Shown here in pieces: positions 1 to 7,714 of a DNA stretch of 64,000 nt (position 1 is the stretch's first letter; every line of letters starts with the position of its first letter). The stretch spans positions 1 through 64,000 of the forward strand of contig JAFDXF010000076.1 in NCBI GenBank assembly GCA_018268055.1, read 5' to 3'. The stretch comes from Bacteroidota bacterium. Its GTDB lineage: Bacteria; Bacteroidota; Bacteroidia; Chitinophagales; Chitinophagaceae. A program made the translations under genes and the position numbers. The notes beneath the pieces are model-generated. The model made no database searches and was not told where the DNA came from. It saw only the letters and a program-made list of their open reading frames with translations.

Positions 1-6
1 GGCAGA

Positions 7-25
7 TTCAACTAACAAGTGCAAC
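7..25 (+). repeat. Left terminal inverted repeat of the IS30 element
   Basis: Reads TTCAACTAACAAGTGCAAC. Its reverse complement recurs at 1078-1096 with one mismatch, at the sixth base. It lies just outside the transposase stop codon. Confidence 0.85.
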
Positions 26-32
26 TTGTTAA

Positions 33-1007
33 TTAATTTGGTTTAAAGTTATTCAAAAATACTTGTAAAGGAGTTTTGAAGTTTAATAATTTTCTTGGTC
101 TTGTATTAAGTCTGTTGGTGATATCTACGAAGTATTGTGTATCAAAGTGATTTAGGTTAGTTTTTTTGGGTAAATATTGTCTAAACAGTTTATTGGTATA
201 TTCATTTAAACCTCTTTGCCAAGAGTTGTAAGGGTCGGCAAAATAATAATCGGCATTTAATTTTTGAGCGATGTATTGATGTCCTGCAAACTCTTTACCA
301 TTATCGGAAGTTATGGTATGTACCAGTTCTTTGTAAGGAGCTAAAGCGTTAATGATTTTAGTTTGTATTGTATCGGCTTGTTTGTCGGGCGATTTTATAA
401 TCAGTGCAAACTGCGATTTTCTTTCTACTAATGTTACTGCAAAGCTATTGTGATTGTTGCCTTCAATCAAATCTACCTCCCAGTCGCCAAAGCGAAGTTT
501 TTCTGCTACCTCTTTAGGCCGTTGATGAATAGAAATCCAATTAGGAATCAATCCGCGTTTATCTTTTCGGTGTGTTCGCTTTTTTCTTCGCTTTTGTTGG
601 GTACGAAGTTGTTTGTAAAGTGTTCCCCCTTGTTTCATATTTTGATACACATATTGATAAATCCACTCGTGGCTTACCATAGATATGCCATTAGCATTGC
701 AATAGCCTTTAATTTGCTCTGGAGACCATTGTGCCTGCAACATCTTATTTTGGATGAAAGACTTCATTTCGTCAGTAAAGGAACAGTAATGGGCCTTGTC
801 ATTTTTTCTGTCATCCGAAAACTGTTGTGCCAGTACAGGTAAATAGTGATTATAGCTATTGCTATTTCTTTTGAGTTCTCTGCCAATAGTACTCCTATGC
901 ACATTGAGTTGTTGGGCAATAAAAACGTTTGTATGGCCTGCTTTAAGCAATGCAGATATCTGATATTTTTGTCCTGGGTTGAGTTGAGAATATTTTTTTG
1001 ATTTCAT
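33..1007 (-). CDS. IS30-family DDE transposase
   Basis: The 324-aa transposase moves its own element by cutting and joining at the inverted repeats. The N-terminus (about 5-48) is a helix-turn-helix of the IS30 type, with the motif STIGRELKRN near residues 39-48. The catalytic core holds D179 (in WEVDLIEG), D235 (in TSDNGKEF) and E269 (in RGLNEYTN). The 33 residues between D235 and E269 match the IS30 spacing. The length is normal and the frame is open, so the enzyme may be active. The start ATG at 1007 directly precedes a lysine-rich N-terminus typical of the family. The only nearby DNA with the same origin is the flanking repeats and palindrome. Confidence 0.95.
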   Translation of the reverse strand: MKSKKYSQLNPGQKYQISALLKAGHTNVFIAQQLNVHRSTIGRELKRNSNSYNHYLPVLAQQFSDDRKNDKAHYCSFTDEMKSFIQNKMLQAQWSPEQIKGYCNANGISMVSHEWIYQYVYQNMKQGGTLYKQLRTQQKRRKKRTHRKDKRGLIPNWISIHQRPKEVAEKLRFGDWEVDLIEGNNHNSFAVTLVERKSQFALIIKSPDKQADTIQTKIINALAPYKELVHTITSDNGKEFAGHQYIAQKLNADYYFADPYNSWQRGLNEYTNKLFRQYLPKKTNLNHFDTQYFVDITNRLNTRPRKLLNFKTPLQVFLNNFKPN

Positions 1008-1034
1008 AGCAACACAAAAATCTGTTTTTCAGCC

Positions 1035-1070
1035 CAACCCTTTGGGCGGGGTACCCCGCCCAAAGGGTTG
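1035..1070. repeat. Perfect 36-bp GC-rich palindrome inside the IS element
   Basis: Every base from 1035 to 1070 pairs with its mirror position; the centre is GGTACC at 1050-1055. It lies between the right inverted repeat and the transposase start, so a transcript entering from outside the element would fold it into a very stable hairpin just upstream of the translation start. No T-tract follows on the minus strand, so it is not a textbook terminator. Shielding the gene from read-through expression is a plausible role (inference). Confidence 0.85.
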
Positions 1071-1077
1071 AACAGGT

Positions 1078-1096
1078 GTTGCACTTGTTACTTGAA
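1078..1096 (-). repeat. Right terminal inverted repeat of the IS30 element
   Basis: Inverted copy of the repeat at 7-25 with one mismatch. Its outer end carries TTG at 1092-1094, which could act as an outward -33 element for the neighbouring gene. Confidence 0.85.
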
Positions 1097-1117
1097 CTTA
1101 GTTTAAATAGCCGCTCG

Positions 1118-1126
1118 TAAATTTTG
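1118..1126 (+). promoter_or_regulatory. Possible -7 promoter element for the M1 peptidase gene
   Basis: TAAATTTTG resembles the Bacteroidota -7 consensus TAnnTTTG with one extra spacer base. A TTG at 1092-1094, inside the IS inverted repeat, is at a reasonable distance to be the -33 element, which would make this a hybrid promoter. Sequence resemblance only. Confidence 0.35.
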
Positions 1127-1177
1127 CCATTGCCATAACAATTATTTACCGAAATTTAGCCACTTAAAATATAGTTC

Positions 1178-3019
1178 ATGAAGAGAATTTTGTTTTCATT
1201 ATTGATTGTAATTCTTTTTGCATCTCTGGCAAATGCGCAGCCCGATCGCTGGCAGCAACGTGTAAAATATGTGATGAACATTGACATGAATGTGCAGACA
1301 AACCGCTTTACCGGTAAACAGCAATTAGAGTATTGGAATAATTCGCCGGATACATTGACCAGAGTATTTTATCATCTTTACTTCAATGCTTTTCAACCCG
1401 GCAGCATGATGGATGTGCGTAGTCGCAGACAAGGTACCATGCAGTCAGGCAGAGGTGCAGACTGGGATGCTCGTGTGAAAGACAGAATCCTCAATCTGAA
1501 ACCGGATGAAATCGGATACCAAAAAATTCTCTCATTGAAAATGAATGGTGTACCACAGGAATATAAAGTGGATGAAACCATCTTAGAAGTAAAACTATCC
1601 AAACCTATTTTGCCAAAATCCAAAGTTGTATTCAACATGGATTTTGAAGCGCAAGTGCCATTGCAAATAAGAAGAAGCGGCAGAGATAACCCTTCTACAA
1701 AAGTGCGCTATTCTATGAGTCAATGGTATCCTAAAATAAGTGAATATGACTATGAAGGATGGCATCCTACTCCTTATGTAGCCAGAGAGTTTTATGGTGT
1801 GTGGGGCGATTTTGACGTAAGTATTAATATTGACAAATCATACATACTCGGCGGAACAGGTTATTTACAAAATGCAAATCAGATAGGTTATGGTTATGAA
1901 GATGCAGGTGCGAAAGTAAAACGGCCTGCCGGTGATAAATTAACCTGGCGATTCATTGCACCCAATGTGCACGATTTTATGTGGGCTGCCGATCCGGAGT
2001 TTATTCATAAAAGCGTGAAGGTTAGAGATAGCCTCACTTTTCATTTATTGTACAAAGCGACCAATGCTACCGCCGCCTCATGGGAAGATATTTTGACGAA
2101 TGCACAAAAAGCCTTGCCTTATATTGAAAAAACATTTGGCCCTTATCCATACAAGCAATACTCGTTTATTCACGGTGGCGATGGCGGTATGGAATATCCA
2201 ATGGCTACATTGCTTTCCACACCCGGTGCATGGCTGCATGAGTGGATGCACTGCTGGTATTATGGTATTTTAGGCAGCAATGAAAGTTTATACCCATGGA
2301 TGGATGAAGGATTCGCTTCTTATGCAGACGATAGAGTAATGGCATTTCTGAATAACGATAAAAATTTTCCTTATGCCGATGCATTCCGAAGTTATTTTTC
2401 TTTAGTAAAAGGTGGTAAAGAAGAACCATTAACCACACATGCCGATCATTATAATTTGAACTCGGCATACAGTGCTGCCGTTTATTCTAAAGGCGAAGTA
2501 TTTGTGGAACAGTTAGGATATATCGCCGGTGCGGCAGTGAGAGATAAAATACTATTGGAATATTACAGGCTCTGGAAATTTAAACATCCCAATGGTGCAG
2601 ATTTTATTCGTGTGGCTGAGAAAGTGAGTGATATGAAATTAGATTGGTATAAAGAGTATTGGATCAATTCTACCAAGACAATTGATTATGGAATTGATAG
2701 TTTGTGGCAGGAAGATGGCAAGACAAAAATTCGATTAAAAAGAATTGGCCTGATGCCAATGCCGATTGATTTGCAATTAACATTTAAAGACGGTTCTAAA
2801 GAATTACACTATATACCAATGAATCTAATGTATGGTGCAAAGCCGGTAGAAGATGCTTCCATTCCAAGAACTGTATATGAGCCTTGGCGTTGGACAAGTG
2901 AAACATACACCATTACAACAGATAAGAAATTTACTGAATTGTCAATTGTAGAAATAGATCCATCACAGCGAATGGCCGATGTGGACAGAAAGAATAATAA
3001 GATTGAGTTGAAGTGGTGA
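1178..3019 (+). CDS. Secreted M1-family zinc metallopeptidase
   Basis: A 613-aa peptidase that probably trims N-terminal residues from peptides in the periplasm or outside the cell. Residues 1-20 form a signal peptide ending in ANAQ. The zinc site is H354-E355-W-M-H358, with the third ligand E377 exactly 18 residues after H358 (in WMDEGFASYA), the M1 spacing. A GGMEYPM motif at about 336-342 corresponds to the substrate-binding GxMEN loop. The chain is shorter than classical aminopeptidase N and lacks a clear C-terminal HEAT domain, as in many Bacteroidota members. It stands alone, followed by a terminator; an IS element lies just upstream. Confidence 0.93.
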   Translation: MKRILFSLLIVILFASLANAQPDRWQQRVKYVMNIDMNVQTNRFTGKQQLEYWNNSPDTLTRVFYHLYFNAFQPGSMMDVRSRRQGTMQSGRGADWDARVKDRILNLKPDEIGYQKILSLKMNGVPQEYKVDETILEVKLSKPILPKSKVVFNMDFEAQVPLQIRRSGRDNPSTKVRYSMSQWYPKISEYDYEGWHPTPYVAREFYGVWGDFDVSINIDKSYILGGTGYLQNANQIGYGYEDAGAKVKRPAGDKLTWRFIAPNVHDFMWAADPEFIHKSVKVRDSLTFHLLYKATNATAASWEDILTNAQKALPYIEKTFGPYPYKQYSFIHGGDGGMEYPMATLLSTPGAWLHEWMHCWYYGILGSNESLYPWMDEGFASYADDRVMAFLNNDKNFPYADAFRSYFSLVKGGKEEPLTTHADHYNLNSAYSAAVYSKGEVFVEQLGYIAGAAVRDKILLEYYRLWKFKHPNGADFIRVAEKVSDMKLDWYKEYWINSTKTIDYGIDSLWQEDGKTKIRLKRIGLMPMPIDLQLTFKDGSKELHYIPMNLMYGAKPVEDASIPRTVYEPWRWTSETYTITTDKKFTELSIVEIDPSQRMADVDRKNNKIELKW

Positions 3020-3061
3020 CAGAAAAATATTTATCCCCTTTGAAATAATATTCAAATTTTC

Positions 3062-3098
3062 AATGAGCTGCTGAGAATTAAATCAGCGGCTCATTTTT
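3062..3098 (+). terminator. Rho-independent terminator after the M1 peptidase gene
   Basis: A 10-bp stem (GAGCTGCTGA with TCAGCGGCTC, one G-T pair) and an 8-base loop are followed by ATTTTTCT, 43 bases after the stop codon. Confidence 0.75.
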
Positions 3099-3186
3099 CT
3101 TTCTATAACTCATTGCCGTATTCGTATAGCATCATACAAAATTTTTTTCCATTACGCTTTCTGTGTTCTCACTGTATTTTTTAGAT

Positions 3187-3216
3187 ATAAGTTCACAAAT
3201 TTTTCTGTGAACTTAT
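3187..3216. repeat. Perfect 11-bp inverted repeat in a gene-free stretch
   Basis: ATAAGTTCACA and TGTGAACTTAT are separated by 8 bases. The hairpin lies in the gap 3020-3326, which otherwise holds only the terminator at 3062-3098. It has no clean T-tract after it. It could be a second terminator or an operator for the decayed gene downstream. Confidence 0.6.
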
Positions 3217-3326
3217 CCCGATTTTTTGATAACAGCTCACATTAATAAAGGTAGCCATTGATTTTGTAATCTTTAACTATAATACATTTAACTCATACAA
3301 TTTTAGCAGATTAATTTTTCATTAAC

Positions 3327-4102
3327 ATGGAAAAAACATTTTTAAACACCGCTTTGCTTTTAAGAGTGCCGAATACAAATGCAACAATATTTGAGTTAGT
3401 GTTAGATTATTTGACGACGCCAAGAAACATACTTACAGCGATAATAATTAGTTTTACTTTTCCGGTATTTGGACAAGCGGATACAATTTTTATTCAAAAA
3501 GACAGTTTGTTAGGAACTGCACAATCAATCTTCTTTGACAATAACCGAAACAGTAAATTCTATGACAATATTAATGATTGGAATTTTCTGACTTTTGACA
3601 ACCGGAGTTATCAAAATTCTATAGATTTTCTGAAAGAAAACAAATTGATATTAACGAAAAAGACACCTATAATACCTCAAACGAAGTGGGTGACACTAAA
3701 ACAATACAAAGGGATATTTTTTGTTTATCACCCTTGCGACTTTTTTTCACAATACAAAATTTCTATCAACGACACGACTTTCATAGATTGGACAGGCGAA
3801 GGGCCTGAAGCAAACAAAATCGTTGCCCAAAAGAAAATCGACAACTAGAGATATGAATTTCAATTAACAGGCATTGCAAAAAAAGACAGAAAAATCACAA
3901 TTCATATCATTGACAGTAAAAAAGGAATTGCTGTTTTTGAAGAAACGAATGACAAAGCAGACGAAAGTTATTATTACTTAATGATGCTTCTGACAAAATA
4001 AAAACTATACCGCTAATAGTAAACAACTGTGAAGCAGAAAAACAAAGGGAACTTGACTTTGACAAACCGAATTTTAGAGAATTATTAAAAAGAAAAAAAT
4101 AA
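3327..4102 (+). pseudogene. Decayed gene for a secreted protein of unknown function
   Basis: An open frame runs to a TAG at 3846-3848. The same frame then continues with plausible coding sequence (RYEFQLTGIAKKDRKITIHI) up to about 3983. There a one-base shift moves coding into a new frame that ends in KRKK and a TAA at 4100-4102. So one nonsense and one frameshift mutation separate this from an intact protein of about 258 aa. The first 33 residues look non-native: a signal-peptide-like segment ending in PVFGQ begins around residue 34, suggesting the original start was also lost. I recognise no family. Alternatives are sequencing error at both sites, or a truncated but functional 173-aa protein. 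Confidence 0.6.
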
Positions 4103-4157
4103 CGAAAAAACTAATGCTAACGACCGGGGTGTCAGCGCTATCACAAACTGAAATATA

Positions 4158-4796
4158 TTATCGACTCACATAGAGTAAATATTTTTCTTTGAAATAATCT
4201 TCTTTGAAAAGATCATAGAGTTCCATCATTCTCGGCTTGGTGCCGCTGTAGTGTATTTCGGAAGCGAGGTCGCCGCCTTTCAAGCAGATTAATCCGGGGA
4301 GAAATTCAGTTTCTTCATTCTTTAAAGCTTTGGTGCGCAGCAAAGGCTTGCTCCAGTTCCATAAATCTTTTAACGGCGCAACGGCACGTGATACAACAAA
4401 ATCAAATTTTCTATTTTTGATAGCTTCAATGCGGCTATGCTGTGTCGTTATATTCGTTAGCCCCGTTGCTCCCACTACGGCATCAACAATTTTCAATTTT
4501 TTAGCAATGCTGTCCACCAAATGAAATTTTACATTCGGAAAAAATATAGCCAAAGGCACACCCGGAAAACCACCACCTGTTCCCAAATCTACAATTTCAG
4601 TATTATCCGGAAAACTAAAAGCCGCAGCGATACTGAGTGAGTGAAGAATATGTTTTTCATAGAGACTATCAATATCTTTTCTTGAAATAACATTGATTTT
4701 TTCATTCCACTCTTTGTACAACGGGCCGAGCTGCTGCAGCTGCTCCAATTGCTTTGCATTAAAATCTGAAAAATATTTTTGAATAATTTCTATCAT
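4158..4796 (-). CDS. rsmG: 16S rRNA (guanine-N7) methyltransferase RsmG
   Basis: The 212-aa enzyme methylates N7 of a guanine in the 530 loop of 16S rRNA with S-adenosylmethionine. The SAM-binding motif VDLGTGGGFPGVPLA is at residues 69-83, and the family motif around KHILHSL precedes it at 48-54. I chose the ATG at 4796: it gives the normal family length and N-terminus (MIEIIQKYF), whereas a start at 4865 would overlap the upstream glycosyltransferase gene. The spacing of 25 bp from that gene suggests co-transcription. Confidence 0.93.
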   Translation of the reverse strand: MIEIIQKYFSDFNAKQLEQLQQLGPLYKEWNEKINVISRKDIDSLYEKHILHSLSIAAAFSFPDNTEIVDLGTGGGFPGVPLAIFFPNVKFHLVDSIAKKLKIVDAVVGATGLTNITTQHSRIEAIKNRKFDFVVSRAVAPLKDLWNWSKPLLRTKALKNEETEFLPGLICLKGGDLASEIHYSGTKPRMMELYDLFKEDYFKEKYLLYVSR

Positions 4797-4821
4797 ATTT
4801 TTTAGCCTTTTCAGACGAACA

Positions 4822-5943
4822 TTAACTCCAATGTTGTTTTGGCCTTTTCCACAATGCCGGCGCAAAGATGATGTAATAAAAAAACATCCACATATCTAAG
4901 AAAATAAACCATGGCCACAAATCATTTTCCCCCATTTTCTTCATAGACTTATAAAGTATGATTGCTTGAATGATAAAGCGAAGTCCAAATGCTGGAAGAA
5001 CATATTTCCAATCGTAAAAAATAATAGCTGCTGCGAATAATGGATAAAAAAGAAACTGTGTAGCAAAATATAAGCCTAAGAAAAATTTATGTTTTGGCTT
5101 ATAATATTTTGCTGTTGTATAGTGTCTTGATTTCTGCTTCAACCATCCGCCCCAAGTTGTTTTCGGGATAGAACGGGTTACGGCATCCGGATCTATCACA
5201 ACTGCCGTATTTTGTTTTGTTGCTGTTTTATTGATGAATAAATCGTCATCGCCACTCGGTATGTGATTGATAGATGAAAATCCTTTGTTCTTAAAAAATA
5301 AATCTTTTCTATACGATAAATTTCTGCCTACGCCCATATAAGGCATACCTGCCAATGCATAAGAAAGATATTGCAAAGCGGTGTGAAATGTTTCAAATCG
5401 GATCAGTTTATTCAACAGCCCTTTCTTTTTATGATAAGCGCCATAACCTAAAACGATTTCAGTTTCATCCGAATAAGCACTTTGCATTTTTTCTACCCAA
5501 TGCTCACTTGCCGGCACACAGTCTGCATCGGTCAGTAATAAGATTTCGTATTTTGATTCTTTGATGCCAATGGAAAGTGGATATTTTTTACCGGCAATCA
5601 GTTTTGCTTCCTGTGTCAATTCTACCACATTCAACGATTTGAATGTTTTCTTCAATTCCTGCAAAATATATTTTGAATCATCTAATGAATTATCATTAAC
5701 TACAATTACTTCAAAAGTGCTGGGATAGGCTTGCACCAATACGCCGGGCAGATTGCGTGCAAGGTTTTCATCTTCATCACGAGCACAGATGATTACGGAT
5801 ACTGCATGCTGCTGCGATTTTTGCCTTTCCTTATGTTTAAAAAAAGCTATACGGCTGAAAAACCATAAATAGTAAAAAACCTGGATGAGTGTGGCTAAGC
5901 AAAAACTATAAAAAATAATTTCTTTCCAATGTGCTGACAACAT
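4822..5943 (-). CDS. Membrane-anchored family 2 glycosyltransferase
   Basis: A 373-aa inverting glycosyltransferase with a GT-A fold, expected to act on the cytoplasmic face of the inner membrane on a lipid- or polysaccharide-linked acceptor; the substrate is not predictable. A membrane segment covers about 9-30. The catalytic domain follows, with VSVIICARDEDEN at 48-60, the metal-binding DAD at 139-141 and GDDD at 231-234. At least two more membrane segments lie between about 288 and 360. A TATTTTTG -7 element lies only five bases before the ATG. It probably leads a two-gene transcript with rsmG. Confidence 0.88.
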   Translation of the reverse strand: MLSAHWKEIIFYSFCLATLIQVFYYLWFFSRIAFFKHKERQKSQQHAVSVIICARDEDENLARNLPGVLVQAYPSTFEVIVVNDNSLDDSKYILQELKKTFKSLNVVELTQEAKLIAGKKYPLSIGIKESKYEILLLTDADCVPASEHWVEKMQSAYSDETEIVLGYGAYHKKKGLLNKLIRFETFHTALQYLSYALAGMPYMGVGRNLSYRKDLFFKNKGFSSINHIPSGDDDLFINKTATKQNTAVVIDPDAVTRSIPKTTWGGWLKQKSRHYTTAKYYKPKHKFFLGLYFATQFLFYPLFAAAIIFYDWKYVLPAFGLRFIIQAIILYKSMKKMGENDLWPWFIFLDMWMFFYYIIFAPALWKRPKQHWS

Positions 5944-5948
5944 AGCGG

Positions 5949-5956
5949 CAAAAATA
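5949..5956 (-). promoter_or_regulatory. -7 promoter element of the glycosyltransferase gene
   Basis: Reads TATTTTTG on the minus strand, a match to TAnnTTTG, with five bases between it and the ATG at 5943. The predicted transcript would have almost no leader. Confidence 0.55.
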
Positions 5957-6061
5957 AGCGTTAAGCTGATGCCAAAGGCTTCAGTTTGTTTAATGTGAGC
6001 AATCTGTGACTAATGTTTTTACTTCTGCTTTTTGCCTTGTACCTTGCAGGCTTTATATTAT

Positions 6062-7201
6062 ATGGCGGATTTAAAATTTCAATTGCAGCACACCGATAAT
6101 AGCTCTAAAGCAAGAGCCGGAAAAATCACTACCGATCATGGTGAAATACTGACACCGATTTTTATGCCCGTTGGCACTGTGGGCAGTGTGAAAGCAGTAA
6201 CACAGCAGCAGCTTTTAAGAGATGTAAAAGCTCAGATTATTCTGGGCAATACTTATCATCTTTATCTGCGTCCCGGATTGGATGTGTTGGAAAAAGCAGG
6301 TGGTCTGCATCGCTTCAACGGATGGCATAAACCAATCCTTACAGATAGTGGCGGCTATCAAGTCTTTTCACTTTCAGGTACCAGAAAAATAAAAGAAGAA
6401 GGCGTAACTTTTCAATCGCATATTGACGGCAGTAAACATTTGTTTAGCCCTGAAAGGGTGATGGATATTCAACGCATCATTGGCGGCGATATTATTATGG
6501 CATTTGATGAATGCCCACCCGGTGGTAGCGAATATAAGTATGCCGAAAAATCGCTGAGACTTACGCATCGTTGGTTAGATAGATGTATCAAACAGTTTTC
6601 AGAGACAGAACCAAAATACGGCTACACTCAAAATCTTTTTCCAATAGTGCAAGGTGCTACATATAAAGACCTACGCAAAGAGTCTTGTGAATACATAGCT
6701 GCTAAAAATGCTACGGGAAATGCTATCGGCGGGCTGAGTGTAGGTGAACCGGAGCCGGTGATGTATGAAATCTGCGATTGGAGTTGTGATCATTTGCCTT
6801 TAAACAAACCTCGCTATTTGATGGGTGTTGGCACTCCCTGGAATATTTTGGAATGTATTGGAATGGGTGTAGATATGTTTGACTGTGTGATGCCCACTCG
6901 CAATGGACGTAATGCAATGCTGTTTACCACACAAGGTGTAATCAATATTGATAATAAAAAATGGGAGCATGATTTTTCTCCCATTGATGAAGGATTAGAT
7001 AATGAAATAAGTAATTTTTACAGCAAAGCATATCTCCGACACTTGATGAAGTCAAAAGAGTTTTTGGGATACACCATTGCCAGTGTTCATAACCTTGCAT
7101 TCTATCTGTGGTTAGTAACCGAAGCGAGAAAACAAATAGAACAGAATAATTTCAATTCATGGAAAAATGAGCTGATTCCTCGATTGAAGAACAAGTTGTG
7201 A
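6062..7201 (+). CDS. tgt: tRNA-guanine transglycosylase (queuine tRNA-ribosyltransferase)
   Basis: The 379-aa enzyme exchanges guanine-34 of GUN-anticodon tRNAs for the queuosine precursor. Key motifs are TDSGGYQVFSL (with D95), GGLSVGEP at about 223-230 and DMFDCVMPTRN at 271-281, where D274 matches the nucleophile. The structural zinc site is unusual. The segment 309-320, which normally carries the CxCxxC ligands, has no cysteine, although the partner H343 (SVHNL) is kept. From memory, other Bacteroidota Tgt proteins look similar, so this is probably a lineage trait rather than damage. The ATG at 6062 gives the usual N-terminus; an upstream in-frame start would add ten atypical residues. 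Confidence 0.95.
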   Translation: MADLKFQLQHTDNSSKARAGKITTDHGEILTPIFMPVGTVGSVKAVTQQQLLRDVKAQIILGNTYHLYLRPGLDVLEKAGGLHRFNGWHKPILTDSGGYQVFSLSGTRKIKEEGVTFQSHIDGSKHLFSPERVMDIQRIIGGDIIMAFDECPPGGSEYKYAEKSLRLTHRWLDRCIKQFSETEPKYGYTQNLFPIVQGATYKDLRKESCEYIAAKNATGNAIGGLSVGEPEPVMYEICDWSCDHLPLNKPRYLMGVGTPWNILECIGMGVDMFDCVMPTRNGRNAMLFTTQGVINIDNKKWEHDFSPIDEGLDNEISNFYSKAYLRHLMKSKEFLGYTIASVHNLAFYLWLVTEARKQIEQNNFNSWKNELIPRLKNKL

Positions 7202-7203
7202 TT

Positions 7204-7560
7204 TTAATGTAATTCCGTTTTGGAGAATAATTTTTTAAAATAATATTGATAGGTAAAACTATTGCCTTCTTGTACCGGAAATGCATTGACCATAGTCCAT
7301 CCCTGCGATCCCATGTAATTGAGTGCATCCACCACTGTATTAAATTTTTTGAGTTTTCCGGTTTCTTCATCCCGCATACTTGAGTCCTGAAAGTATTTGC
7401 GCACTTCGCCATAGTCCACATCTATATTTACTTTGGAAGATAACATTTTATTGAAAGCAATCAGGCGACAGTATTGCTCCACTTTTGTGGTATCCTGCTG
7501 TGCAAAATTTTGAAAAGATAATCCGCTAACTAAAATGGCGATGAGGAGTAATTTTTTCAT
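7204..7560 (-). CDS. Small exported protein of unknown function
   Basis: A 118-aa protein with a clear signal peptide (about 1-20, ending NFAQ) and a short mature domain of mixed charge. The C-terminal third contains ALNYMGSQGWTMVNAF, a pattern seen in small uncharacterised Bacteroidota proteins where a W/V/A-rich strand precedes a final aromatic strand. No cysteine or catalytic signature is visible. It converges on tgt, with only two bases between the stop codons. I do not recognise a function. Confidence 0.7.
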   Translation of the reverse strand: MKKLLLIAILVSGLSFQNFAQQDTTKVEQYCRLIAFNKMLSSKVNIDVDYGEVRKYFQDSSMRDEETGKLKKFNTVVDALNYMGSQGWTMVNAFPVQEGNSFTYQYYFKKLFSKTELH

Positions 7561-7700
7561 AAAAAAGTTTTATTTACTTGATTCAAAATAAACCAATGTT
7601 TTTGTAATATGCAATGACCCTGATGAGAAGGAAATGTTAAGTTCTAAAAATCGACTGTGCACGAAGACTAAGTTTCGCCGTTGTTTTTATCGGAATTGTT

Positions 7701-7708
7701 TTTCTTTG
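7701..7708 (+). promoter_or_regulatory. Near-consensus -7 element of the LptF/LptG gene
   Basis: TTTCTTTG differs from TAnnTTTG at one base and lies six bases before the chosen ATG at 7715. It supports that start over the longer frame beginning at 7634. Confidence 0.4.
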
Positions 7709-7714
7709 CACCGG

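Larger units (their letters stand above)
7..1096 (-). mobile_element. IS30-family insertion sequence, complete
   Basis: A roughly 1.09-kb element bounded by 19-bp terminal inverted repeats (18 of 19 matching) that encloses one DDE transposase gene on the minus strand. The size and single-ORF layout fit IS30 elements. I could not identify a convincing 2-3 bp target duplication, because the exact outer base of each repeat is uncertain. It ends about 80 bp before the start codon of an M1 peptidase gene, so it lies next to or within that gene's promoter region. Confidence 0.88.

Noticed and set aside
450..842. Open frame on the plus strand opposite the transposase
   Set aside because: It lies wholly within the transposase gene on the other strand and has no start context or family resemblance.
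4103..4157. Possible attC-like or recombination site after the decayed gene (imperfect inverted repeat around 4118-4138)
   Set aside because: Only a 6-bp imperfect stem, lacking the paired core motifs of attC sites; nothing else points to an integron.
4797..4865. Longer rsmG start overlapping the glycosyltransferase gene
   Set aside because: Would overlap the upstream gene and add 23 residues not seen in the family; ATG at 4796 fits better.
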